DNA from: GCA-2770975 sp050248915
GTDB lineage: Bacteria; Cyanobacteriota; Sericytochromatia; UBA7694
Assembly: GCA_050248915.1 (NCBI GenBank)
Contig: JBFWRL010000005.1
Coordinates: 1 to 64,000 of the forward strand
DNA length: 64,000 nucleotides
Direction of reading: 5' to 3'
Shown here piece by piece: positions 6,979 through 15,204 of the stretch. Numbering within the stretch: the stretch's first letter is position 1; every line of letters begins with the position of its first letter. The notes under the pieces are model-generated. The model was not told where the DNA came from, did not search any database, and saw only the letters and a program-made list of their open reading frames with translations. The position numbers were made by a program, and so were the translations under genes.

Positions 6979-9564
6979 CTAACTATTGCTCAGAATAAAC
7001 AGTGCCTCTTTGTCCTTGATCAGCTCTCCATTTTGATCCACCCCGTAGATCCAATAAACGGTGGGTTCTTTGCCTTCGCCAGGTTTGTAAAGCACCATTC
7101 CCGCAAAGTCTGGGGAAGGGGTATAGTCTTTAAACGCCATCAGTGCCCCCCGCAGGCCCAGGCCCCGTTGAGAGGTAAAGGGATTGGCAAAATCTTTCCA
7201 ATAACTGCCGCCATAAGCACTGCTTTGAGCTGCCTGAATCAGCAGTTCCAAATCAGGAGCATAGGTTCCCCCATGGTCTACGCCATAAGTCTCAACAATG
7301 GTTTGCAGGGTGTGCATATTGGCTTTGACGCTGCTCAGCTTGGCCCGTCCCATGGCAGAACCGTTGAATGGTTCTGAAAAGGTTTTTTGCAGGGCTTTAA
7401 AGTCCAGCTTATCCATGTCGATGGGCACTTCGATTTGGCCACTGACCGCATCCGTTTGCTGATTCCACTGCATCAAGAAACCTTGAAATGGCGCAATTAT
7501 ATTCATCATCGCCGGTAAATCATTGTCATCTTTGCCCAATTTTGCGACAAAATCGCGCAGCTTTTCGGCATCGAGATAGAGCAAAAAATCCGAATTGGGT
7601 TCTTTGAGTTTTTTCTGCAAACGGTTAAACAGGGGGTTTTGTGCAAAATGTTCTTTGGCAGAGGCCTGATCCACCGCTTGCTTTAAGAGTGAGAGGTTGC
7701 TTCCCAAGACCCAAAATTCACCCAATTGCACAAACCCCGGCTGAAAAGAGAGCATTTCCGGCGTTTGAATACTCTTAGGCAACTGTAGCAGATAAATGGA
7801 CTGATTTTGATAGACAATCGGCTGAGAAGCAAAGACAATCGGTTTGGAAGAAGGAATCTGGGGGAAAGGCAATTTTTCGGCAATTTTCTCCATACTCGTA
7901 CTATTGTCTCCGCCCTGAATCGCCCAGAGTTCACCTGCCGGTGAATAGCCATAGACCCGATAGCCAGAATAATGTTTGCATTTACAATCCTGGCTGTATT
8001 GGCCTTTCCCAAGCGGCTCATAAAAAACCATGCCCGCAAAACTGGCCTGGGGCTTGAAGTTTTTATAGGTTTTATAATCCAACAGGGCTTTTTTCAGTCC
8101 TGTTCCCTTTTGCTGATTCACGGGGTTGGTGATCTCTTTCCAATAGGGATAACTGCCTGTCTTGGCCCCTTTTTCAAGTCTGGCCAGATGCTCGGGATAC
8201 TGACCGCCCCAATCCACCCCATAGGTTTCTACCAGGGTCTGCAAGGTGTGCATATTGGCTTTGACACTGCTGGTTTTGGCCTTGGTACTGGCTCCAGTAA
8301 ACTCCTCAAACAGAGCCGGATTGAGTTTAAATTTGTCGCGCAAAAACGGCCCCAATTTGGCTTGGCTCTCGGGTTTAACTCCCAAATAAGCCAAAACCTG
8401 CGGCACCCCTTCTTGATTGACATCCATCACCATTCCATACCGGCCATCGAGATGGGGCAAGAGATCTTTTTTCAGATCCAGTCCTGCATCCACAGCAGGC
8501 AGCAGTTCTTTCCAGGTCGACTCCAAAGTGGTCATTATTTTTTTCATGTCTTGGCTGGCCTGGGAAGGCCCCTCAGGGTACAAACCCACATCCGTGTAAC
8601 GGTTGAGTTTCTGACCGCCCATCACAAACATGGGCTTGGCAGGGAGCGCATCCAACAGGCCATTTAACGGAGAAGAAGCAGGTGCCGCCCATTGGGCATA
8701 AAAATTCTGCCACTCAGCGGGAATATTTTGGGCCAAAGGGGTATAAAATTGCATGGACAGGCCTTCTTGTGAAGGCCGCAGACTAAAGCCCGTTCCCGCC
8801 CACAATGCCTGTAAAGCGGCGCCCTGCTGAAACGGGTTTTCGCCAGACATTAGCCCCAAGGCCTGCGTAAATTGATTGCCCACCGCCCTATCTGCCCACA
8901 CCCAAAAGGGCTCCGCATTGAAGCGTTGATACGTTTTATGAAAAGCGGCCTGAGACATCACGTTGCCAGAACGGCTGCCTTGAGCAGCCAGGGCCCGTTT
9001 TAAAACTGCGGTATCTGGAGCCACACTGATCAAAAGATTTTGACCACTGACAACCAGCGCCACAACCAATTCAGGTTTCTGTTGTTTTTTTTCAGATACA
9101 ATCAGGAAAGTTCGCTCCTCATGGGTTTCGGTTTTAACGGCAATATCTGGGTCGTTTATTTTTTGTAATTTGTTTAGCAAAGCCTGTGCTGCAGAGACAG
9201 AAGAGACATCCACCGAGAGCAAAACTTCAATTTTTTTGCTCTCGGGCTGCCCATCGGCATAAGCTGCCACGCTGACATGACTGCCGAAGAGTGGCAAGAT
9301 ATCGCTGGTGAGATTCAGGCCTTTTTTTTCGAGGGTCGCCACAATTTCTTTGAGTTCATCACTTTGGCCCAATTCCAAAAAGCGTTGAACAAAATAGCCC
9401 CAGGGGGCCAATTCCGTCTGCACTGTCGCAACAAAACAGGGATCTTTGGGAATGGGATCGAGGGCATTTTCAACACTGGCCAGTACAGGGCTTACCCACA
9501 ACGTTGAGGCCAGCGCAAGACCGGGAAGCAACTTAAAAAGGGAAGGGGACAATAAGCGCATCAT
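6979..9564 (-). CDS. DUF3352-family exported protein with two embedded pseudopilin-like domains
   Basis: About 861 residues. I start at the ATG at 9564 because AAGGAG lies 7 nt upstream and a clean signal peptide (SLFKLLPGLALASTLWVSP) follows; a longer in-frame start at 9630 has no such site. The first 400 residues, and a middle part around 570-730, look like DUF3352, a family of exported bacterial proteins of unknown role. Two segments, about 430-560 and 740-861, are related to each other: both contain VKANMHTLQT, VETYGVD and a WGG/HGG-Y turn, then W-K-(E/D)-(I/F)-(T/A)-NP and GMV(F/L)Y. This is the globular-domain signature of type II secretion/type IV pseudopilins, here without the hydrophobic N-terminal helix. 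It is probably periplasmic or secreted. Function is unknown. Confidence 0.7.
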   Translation of the reverse strand: MMRLLSPSLFKLLPGLALASTLWVSPVLASVENALDPIPKDPCFVATVQTELAPWGYFVQRFLELGQSDELKEIVATLEKKGLNLTSDILPLFGSHVSVAAYADGQPESKKIEVLLSVDVSSVSAAQALLNKLQKINDPDIAVKTETHEERTFLIVSEKKQQKPELVVALVVSGQNLLISVAPDTAVLKRALAAQGSRSGNVMSQAAFHKTYQRFNAEPFWVWADRAVGNQFTQALGLMSGENPFQQGAALQALWAGTGFSLRPSQEGLSMQFYTPLAQNIPAEWQNFYAQWAAPASSPLNGLLDALPAKPMFVMGGQKLNRYTDVGLYPEGPSQASQDMKKIMTTLESTWKELLPAVDAGLDLKKDLLPHLDGRYGMVMDVNQEGVPQVLAYLGVKPESQAKLGPFLRDKFKLNPALFEEFTGASTKAKTSSVKANMHTLQTLVETYGVDWGGQYPEHLARLEKGAKTGSYPYWKEITNPVNQQKGTGLKKALLDYKTYKNFKPQASFAGMVFYEPLGKGQYSQDCKCKHYSGYRVYGYSPAGELWAIQGGDNSTSMEKIAEKLPFPQIPSSKPIVFASQPIVYQNQSIYLLQLPKSIQTPEMLSFQPGFVQLGEFWVLGSNLSLLKQAVDQASAKEHFAQNPLFNRLQKKLKEPNSDFLLYLDAEKLRDFVAKLGKDDNDLPAMMNIIAPFQGFLMQWNQQTDAVSGQIEVPIDMDKLDFKALQKTFSEPFNGSAMGRAKLSSVKANMHTLQTIVETYGVDHGGTYAPDLELLIQAAQSSAYGGSYWKDFANPFTSQRGLGLRGALMAFKDYTPSPDFAGMVLYKPGEGKEPTVYWIYGVDQNGELIKDKEALFILSNS

Positions 9565-9677
9565 CAGCAAACTCCTTGAAATGATTTCAAGCAGTTTACC
9601 CCTTTCCAAGCCCAGCGAAAAGCTGGCCACGCCTTTGATTCACCACTTGCAATAGCCTTAAAGCAAGCAATAAGGGG

Positions 9678-9707
9678 TTGGAAAGCCCCTACCACCTTCG
9701 GTAAGAT
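9678..9707 (+). promoter_or_regulatory. Candidate promoter of the ornithine aminotransferase gene
   Basis: TTGGAA (9678-9683), an 18-nt spacer and TAAGAT (9702-9707) with CGG immediately before the -10. It lies in the 177-nt divergent interval between the DUF3352 gene and rocD. Confidence 0.5.
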
Positions 9708-9741
9708 AGAGAGGTTTGAGATTTTTTTTAGGGAGCTGATC

Positions 9742-10977
9742 ATGGAATTAAAAGCCCGTACCTCTGCTGCTGCGATGGCCCAAGAAGAGCGCTATGGCGC
9801 TCACAATTACCATCCCCTGCCCGTTGTTTTGGCAAAGGGTGAAGGCGTCTATCTCTGGGACATTGAAGGAAAACGCTATCTCGACTTTCTGTCTGCTTAT
9901 TCCGCCGTCAATCAAGGCCATTGCCACCCCCGAATTATTGCCGCATTGACGGAGCAGGCCCAAACCCTGACCTTGACCTCACGGGCCTTTTACAATGATT
10001 TATTGGGCCCTTACGAAGAATATATTACCAATTATTTCGGTTACGACAAGGTTTTACCCATGAATACGGGCGTCGAAGGCGGCGAAACCGCTCTCAAATT
10101 GGCACGCAAATGGGGCTACCAAGTCAAAGGGATTCCCGACAACCAGGCCAAGATTGTCTTTGCCCGTAATAATTTTTGGGGTCGCACCTTAGCAGCGATC
10201 TCTTCGTCAACCGATCCCAGCAGTTACAGTGGCTTTGGGCCCTATATGCCGGGTTATGAGCTGATCCCTTACAACGATCTAACAGCCTTGGAACAGGCCT
10301 TGCAAGCCCCCCATGTCGCCGCCTTTATGGTCGAACCCATTCAAGGTGAAGCGGGTGTGGTGGTGCCCGATCCCGGCTATTTGCAAAAAGCCCGCGACCT
10401 CTGCAGCCAATACAAGGTTTTACTGATCTGCGACGAAGTGCAGACGGGCCTCTGTCGCACTGGCAAAATGCTGGCTGTCGACCATGAAGGTGTGCGTCCA
10501 GATATTCTGATTCTGGGCAAAGCCCTCTCTGGCGGCGTGCTGCCAGTCTCAGCTGTGCTGGCCGACGATGAAATTATGTTGTGTATCCAACCCGGAGAAC
10601 ACGGCTCAACCTATGGGGGCAATCCCCTGGCCTGCCGGGTCGCGCTCGCAGCACTGCAGGTGCTCAAAGACGAAAATCTGGCAGAGAATGCCGAAATCAT
10701 GGGCGAACGCTTTCGTCAGGCCCTCGTGAAGCTGCAACAAGAAGTGCCGTTTATTTCCCATGTTCGCGGCAAAGGCCTGCTCAATGCTGTGGTGATTGAA
10801 CCCTTTGCGGATGGCCGCACAGCCTGGGACGTCTGCCTGGCCCTGAAAGATAAAGGCCTGCTCTGCAAACCCACCCATGGCGATATCATTCGCTTTGCCC
10901 CACCTCTGGTGATTGATTCTGCTCAAATGGAACAGAGCCTGGAGATCATCTCCGAAGTATTGGTGGGTTTTGCCTAA
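9742..10977 (+). CDS. rocD: Ornithine--oxo-acid aminotransferase
   Basis: A 411-residue class III PLP aminotransferase, the usual length for ornithine aminotransferase. It converts ornithine plus 2-oxoglutarate to glutamate semialdehyde and glutamate, linking arginine/ornithine to proline metabolism in the cytoplasm. Diagnostic stretches are YHPLPVVLAKGEGVYLWD, YLDFLSAYSAVNQGHCHP, MNTGVEGGETALKLARKWGY, LICDEVQTGLCRTGK and the PLP-lysine segment LILGKALSGGVLPVSAV, followed by EHGSTYGGNPLA. AGGGAG lies 8 nt upstream of the ATG. It is monocistronic, ending at a strong terminator. Acetylornithine aminotransferase is a relative, but the motif set fits RocD better. Confidence 0.93.
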   Translation: MELKARTSAAAMAQEERYGAHNYHPLPVVLAKGEGVYLWDIEGKRYLDFLSAYSAVNQGHCHPRIIAALTEQAQTLTLTSRAFYNDLLGPYEEYITNYFGYDKVLPMNTGVEGGETALKLARKWGYQVKGIPDNQAKIVFARNNFWGRTLAAISSSTDPSSYSGFGPYMPGYELIPYNDLTALEQALQAPHVAAFMVEPIQGEAGVVVPDPGYLQKARDLCSQYKVLLICDEVQTGLCRTGKMLAVDHEGVRPDILILGKALSGGVLPVSAVLADDEIMLCIQPGEHGSTYGGNPLACRVALAALQVLKDENLAENAEIMGERFRQALVKLQQEVPFISHVRGKGLLNAVVIEPFADGRTAWDVCLALKDKGLLCKPTHGDIIRFAPPLVIDSAQMEQSLEIISEVLVGFA

Positions 10978-11010
10978 ACAAACACACCCATTGTGCTCAA
11001 ACAGTCCAGA

Positions 11011-11040
11011 AAAAAACCGGGGTTTTGGCCCCGGTTTTTT
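11011..11040. terminator. Bidirectional intrinsic terminator after rocD
   Basis: A 12-bp perfect inverted repeat with A6/T6 ends (11011-11022 and 11029-11040, loop 11023-11028) serves both rocD and the convergent gene that ends at 11054. Confidence 0.9.
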
Positions 11041-11053
11041 AATTTTTTTGGAA

Positions 11054-11638
11054 TTAGTCGCGTTCGGCTTTGCGCACACCCGAAACCGTTGCGGCCTGTA
11101 AGGCATCGGGATAGCTGACATTGCTATTTTTGCCGCCAAAGAAGGTAGAGACACTGCCGACAGCCCGGCCCACAACCCCTGTGTCGGGCTTTGAGAAATG
11201 TTCGCCCACTTTTTCTGCGCCTTTGTCGAGCAAATTGAGAGGCAAGGATACAACGGTTGAGACACCGCCGAGGAGTGTGTGCAATCCCACTTGCAGAAAA
11301 TTACCCACTGTCTGAGCCGAATTGCCGACAGCGCGCAGCGTATCACCTGCAGCTTGGCCAATTTCACCTTTTTTCAGATGTTCCCAGCTGTCTCCCAAAT
11401 TTTGTTTGACATCAGCGGCATCGTCATAGAGTTCAACCAGATTTTTGGCCTGACCTTCGGCAGCATATTCGGTAATGCCCATAGCAATGTCTTTGGGATA
11501 ATCGAGCAGACCTTTGACAGTACCATCTTCGGGAGCCGGCTCCCCCCCAATCGCTTTCGGAACGCTGGGAGCAGGGGGTTCTACAGGCTTTGCAGATGGG
11601 GTTAAGGGCGTTTGAACAGACTGTGGCTGAATCATCAT
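11054..11638 (-). CDS. Hypothetical protein with disordered Pro-rich N-terminus
   Basis: A 194-residue protein that I do not recognise. The first 40 residues are rich in Pro, Ala, Ser and Gln (starting MMIQPQSVQTPLTPSAKP), with no signal peptide. The remainder is amphipathic and Gly/Ala-rich (for example FLQVGLHTLLGGVSTVVSLP), which might associate with membranes. GGAG lies about 12 nt upstream of the ATG at 11638. Its opening residues resemble the start of the repeat protein at 21938-22927. It is flanked by the rocD terminator on one side and the FAH-family gene on the other, with nothing to suggest a pathway. Confidence 0.65.
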   Translation of the reverse strand: MMIQPQSVQTPLTPSAKPVEPPAPSVPKAIGGEPAPEDGTVKGLLDYPKDIAMGITEYAAEGQAKNLVELYDDAADVKQNLGDSWEHLKKGEIGQAAGDTLRAVGNSAQTVGNFLQVGLHTLLGGVSTVVSLPLNLLDKGAEKVGEHFSKPDTGVVGRAVGSVSTFFGGKNSNVSYPDALQAATVSGVRKAERD

Positions 11639-11772
11639 GGTGAAAAAGGGCTCCTGCGGGAAATATGATCTTATTGTAGCTTATAACGGTCTGATTCAAA
11701 AATCTGAAGTCTCAGGCCATTTCTTTAATCAAAACTGAACAAAAGTTTGGCTGAGCTGCACGAAAACCAAAC

Positions 11773-12435
11773 TCAAGCGACCGAAACGGCCAATTTCGTG
11801 TAGCCCTTCAGAGTGGCCTCAAGCAGGTCACCGGTATGCACAGGCCCAACACCCGCGGGGGTTCCAGTATAAATTAAATCACCGCGCTGCAAATCAAAAA
11901 TGCCTGAGAGGTAGGCAATTAGGGCAGGAACAGAAAAAAGCATGTCTTTTAAGGATCCCTCTTGGCGCCTTTCGCCATTGACAGAGAGTTGAAAAGTCAG
12001 AGCTTCGGGAGCTTGAATGTGTTCTACAGGAATGAGCGTTGAAAGCGGGGCAGAAGTGGCAAACCCCTTGGCCACAGACCAGGGTTTGCCAGCAGCTTTG
12101 GCGCGGGCCTGCACATCGCGCAGGGTCATATCCAATCCAATGCCATACCCCAAAATGAGTTCAGAAGCCTGCCCCACCGAAACGGAGCCAGAGGTCTTCG
12201 CAATCGCCACAACGACCTCTACCTCATGGTGAACCTCTTGAGCAAACGCCGGGAGGCGAATCTGGCCTCCTGTGTACAAAATCGAAGATGCGGGTTTGAG
12301 AAAAATCACAGGTTCAGCCGGGCGTGGGCTCTGCATTTCTTGGGCATGTTCAAGATAGTTTAAGCCCACGCAGTAGATCGTGGGCACCGGAATGCGTTCA
12401 ACCCGCTCAGGGCTGTGGCACAACTCAAAATACAT
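11773..12435 (-). CDS. Fumarylacetoacetate hydrolase (FAH) family protein
   Basis: A 220-residue protein with the FAH fold. It has CVGLNYLEHAQEM, EPVIFLKPASSI, the metal-binding region HHEVEVVVAI, GYGIGLDMTLRDVQ, and ends with a GDLIYTGTPAGVGPV motif. Members hydrolyse or isomerise 2-oxo-acid derivatives (acylpyruvates, oxaloacetate, catabolic intermediates) using a divalent metal. The length fits the small acylpyruvase/oxaloacetate-type group. Its ATG shares one base with the stop of the upstream FliK-like gene (TGATG), so the two are translationally coupled. The substrate cannot be told from sequence. Confidence 0.88.
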   Translation of the reverse strand: MYFELCHSPERVERIPVPTIYCVGLNYLEHAQEMQSPRPAEPVIFLKPASSILYTGGQIRLPAFAQEVHHEVEVVVAIAKTSGSVSVGQASELILGYGIGLDMTLRDVQARAKAAGKPWSVAKGFATSAPLSTLIPVEHIQAPEALTFQLSVNGERRQEGSLKDMLFSVPALIAYLSGIFDLQRGDLIYTGTPAGVGPVHTGDLLEATLKGYTKLAVSVA

Positions 12436-14525
12436 CAGACAACCCCTTCAATCCGCTGCAAGCTGCGAACCGTGCGTTTGGCCGGCAAAAGCATCGATTG
12501 TCGTGTTTCCAAATCGGGTTCAACCACACAGGTCAGGTGCGCCACTTGGTAATTCCCCTGTTTCTCAATTTTGCGCTGCAATTGCTCGATACGCTCATCC
12601 ATGAGAATTTTGACCCGGCGGGTCAAGACCTTGAGATTGAGGCTCAAATCAGTTTTGAGCGAAGTGAGATCAACACTAACGCGGCCCAAATTATGGGTTT
12701 CAAGCGTCAAGGTCAATTTGAGCGGACGCTCACCATCGGGCCCCTGACGGGGATCGCGGGGATCGTAATCCTGCTGGATATACAACTCAGCGGGATAACT
12801 CTCTTTATTGGCATGTACCATCAGGGGAATACAGTGTACAGGCAAATTCTGGGTCAACATTTCGCGGGCCATCAGATTGGAGTGAACCTTATCGACCTGA
12901 AAACCGACCTGCTCCAAGAGGCTTCGCAGGGTTTGTAGCAATTGCTGCTTTTCAGCATCTCCAGTCACGTGTTTGAGCTGTTCTTTAAGCTGCTCCTGAT
13001 TGGCCTCAATCAGCTGGGCCAATTTGCTAAAGAGATCCAACCCATCCTGGTGCAAGAGACCTTGAATTTGTTTCGACAATTCAGGAAAAGCCTTGTGGAA
13101 AAGCTGTTGAAACTCATGCATTTTTTGCTCCATCAGGCCCGTCAATTGAATCACCTGCTGGTGCTGAATAAAGAGCTGCTGATAGTCTTTGAGCTGCATA
13201 TTCTCGGACAAATGCCCCGACAACTGCAAGATCTCACCGAGCAGTTTAATCATCCGGTAAATCCCCTCATCGGGACTCATGACTTGGGCTTTGCCACCGG
13301 GACCAATCTTCTCGACAGGAGAAAGATCTCCTCCCGTTAGATACAAGTAGAGAGATTCTAAGGCTTTTTGTTCTTGCTGAGAATAGGCCTGCTGCATCGG
13401 CTGATTGATATTCAGTCCTTGAGAGCTGGACTTACCACCTTGAACCGTGTTGACGGCTTCAAGAGCCTGCTGGCGGGTTTCAGTCGTTTGCATGGCTTGA
13501 ATTTTGAGGGCTGTGCTCTGCTCAGAGACCTTGTTGAAACCCTCACTGCGATTTTCGATCGCCTGGGATTGCCCCGCAGCCTGTTGCACCACACTCGATT
13601 GGGCTGCCACTTGAGCCATGCCCTGAGGCGTGGAGAGAGCCGTAGATATAGCTGTGGGAATCACTTGGGGTGGCACGGTGCCGGGTGTTGTGACAGGCGC
13701 TGCGCCAAGTACAGCAGGAGAACCGGGCACTCCCTGCGTCTGTGGAGCATTTGCAGTTGGAATGGCGGTTGTGCCAACTGCCGCGGATGGAGCAAGCGTG
13801 GTGCCTGTCGCTGTTTGCATCCCTTGTGCAACAGCAGGGGGTGGCTGCGCTGCTCCTGCCTGCCCCGCAGGCAAAGCCAAAACAGCGCCAGGTGTTGTAC
13901 CGGGCAGAACTCCTTGGGTCGAACCCGCCGGAACAGCCGCTTGGCCAGGGGGCAGAGCCAAAGCATGGGCCGCTTGGCCGGCAGGCAAAGCTGCCGTGCC
14001 TGTTGGCAAGGCAGGCAAGCCTTGCATTTGTTGCAATAACGCCCCCACATCTTTGGGCAAACTCTGCATTTGCTGGGGCAAAGGCTGCCCATTCATAAAC
14101 TGTTTCACGGCCATCACCGTTTGGCTGTTGACAGGCAAATCCTGGGTGAGGAGAACCACTGCCGCTTCAATGGTGGCAGGGCTGCGATCGGGCAGTCCCG
14201 CCAAAGCATTCTGAACAATTTGCAAGGTCTGATTGCTGACAGGGTGACCGTAATTGGCCAAATTCTGGGCAATGGTCTGATTTTGTTGCGAAGGTTGGGC
14301 CCCCATTTCCAAGAGTGCATTCATGATATTTTGAACGCTGTGTTGAATAATGGGCTGAGCGGGGGCCTGAAATGGCGCTTGGGCAGGAGCCTGTGGCGGC
14401 GGAGGGGCTGTTCGGCCAGCGGGGGCATTGAGTATCAGGTCGGGAACGCCTCTGGGGATCGCTTCGGGTCCAATTGGCCCAGGAGGCAACCGCCCCTGAA
14501 GTGGATTTAAACCAGGGACTTCCAC
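12435..14525 (-). CDS. Ala/Pro/Gln-rich protein with FliK-like (Flg_hook) C-terminal domain
   Basis: A 696-residue protein. Residues 1-340 are low complexity, rich in Ala, Pro, Gln and Gly, with many imperfect LPAGQA-type units. Residues about 380-560 are helical. The C-terminal part (about 600-680) contains LTLTLETHNLGRVSVDL, then KVLTRRVKILMDERIEQLQ, which resembles the Flg_hook domain of flagellar hook-length control proteins. A GTG start at 14525 has GGGAG 8 nt upstream. FliK proteins act as molecular rulers secreted through type III export; the long disordered N-terminus fits that. No other flagellar gene is in the window, so this assignment is tentative. It lies 55 nt behind the bifunctional nuclease gene and is coupled to the FAH-family gene. 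Confidence 0.6.
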   Translation of the reverse strand: MEVPGLNPLQGRLPPGPIGPEAIPRGVPDLILNAPAGRTAPPPPQAPAQAPFQAPAQPIIQHSVQNIMNALLEMGAQPSQQNQTIAQNLANYGHPVSNQTLQIVQNALAGLPDRSPATIEAAVVLLTQDLPVNSQTVMAVKQFMNGQPLPQQMQSLPKDVGALLQQMQGLPALPTGTAALPAGQAAHALALPPGQAAVPAGSTQGVLPGTTPGAVLALPAGQAGAAQPPPAVAQGMQTATGTTLAPSAAVGTTAIPTANAPQTQGVPGSPAVLGAAPVTTPGTVPPQVIPTAISTALSTPQGMAQVAAQSSVVQQAAGQSQAIENRSEGFNKVSEQSTALKIQAMQTTETRQQALEAVNTVQGGKSSSQGLNINQPMQQAYSQQEQKALESLYLYLTGGDLSPVEKIGPGGKAQVMSPDEGIYRMIKLLGEILQLSGHLSENMQLKDYQQLFIQHQQVIQLTGLMEQKMHEFQQLFHKAFPELSKQIQGLLHQDGLDLFSKLAQLIEANQEQLKEQLKHVTGDAEKQQLLQTLRSLLEQVGFQVDKVHSNLMAREMLTQNLPVHCIPLMVHANKESYPAELYIQQDYDPRDPRQGPDGERPLKLTLTLETHNLGRVSVDLTSLKTDLSLNLKVLTRRVKILMDERIEQLQRKIEKQGNYQVAHLTCVVEPDLETRQSMLLPAKRTVRSLQRIEGVV

Positions 14526-14579
14526 GCTGAGATCTCCCTTTCTGAATGGATTGGACAGAACCGAGCTGGCAAGATGATA

Positions 14580-15089
14580 CTAATTGATCTCCCCATCGCG
14601 CTCACGGGATTGGTTGATAAAATCGCTGGGTTTGAGCGTTTGGATAAAATCTTTAAAATCGCGGGTTTCTTTTTCTTCTTGAGCCGGGTTGATCGGAATC
14701 GCGCTGGAGAGCATGACTTCTTCTGAAACAAAAATCGGGCTTTCGGTGCGCAAGCCAATGGCAATAGCATCGCTGGGGCGAGAGTCGATCTCCATTTGTT
14801 TGCCCTCTTTGGTGGTCACTTTCAGCACAGCAAAAAAGGTATTATCTTCCATGCGATTGACCACCACGCTGTTGACGATCACCCCCAATTGCTCCAGGGC
14901 GTTGACAAAGAGATCATGGGTAGCAGGGCGGGCCAAAGTGACGTTTTCCAAGGCCAACATAATCGAATTGGCCTCTGGCGGGCCAATCCAGATCATCAAA
15001 GCACGCCGTTCAGGAGTATCTCGCAAAACAACAATGGGGTTACGGGACTGGGGATCGAGAACAATCCCTGAAACGCGCATTTCTATCAT
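14580..15089 (-). CDS. Bifunctional nuclease (BFN/DUF151) family protein
   Basis: A 169-residue BFN-domain protein. The domain covers residues 1-130, with MIEMRVSGIVLDPQSRNPIV at the start, LMIWIGPPEANSIMLAL, TFFAVLKV and the acidic signature IDSRPSDAIAIGLRT near residue 110. The family is widespread in bacteria and plants, and plant members are reported to have DNase/RNase activity. The C-terminal 30 residues are charged, as in many bacterial members. AAGGAG lies 8 nt upstream of the ATG. It may be co-transcribed with the FliK-like gene that starts 55 nt further on. Confidence 0.88.
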   Translation of the reverse strand: MIEMRVSGIVLDPQSRNPIVVLRDTPERRALMIWIGPPEANSIMLALENVTLARPATHDLFVNALEQLGVIVNSVVVNRMEDNTFFAVLKVTTKEGKQMEIDSRPSDAIAIGLRTESPIFVSEEVMLSSAIPINPAQEEKETRDFKDFIQTLKPSDFINQSRERDGEIN

Positions 15090-15204
15090 GGAATAAGCTC
15101 CTTTGGTCTGCGCTTATTTTAACACGGAGCCAGAGAGCTTGTCCCTAATTTAGACAGAGCCTTTCCCATCAGCCCGGTCTGTTATACTGGGAAGAATATA
15201 AACC

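Noticed and set aside
13368..14214. Frames of 190-220 codons opposite the FliK-like gene
   Set aside because: The A/P/Q-rich repeats keep all six frames open; only the minus-strand frame with a GTG start, a ribosome site and the FliK-like C-terminus is supported.
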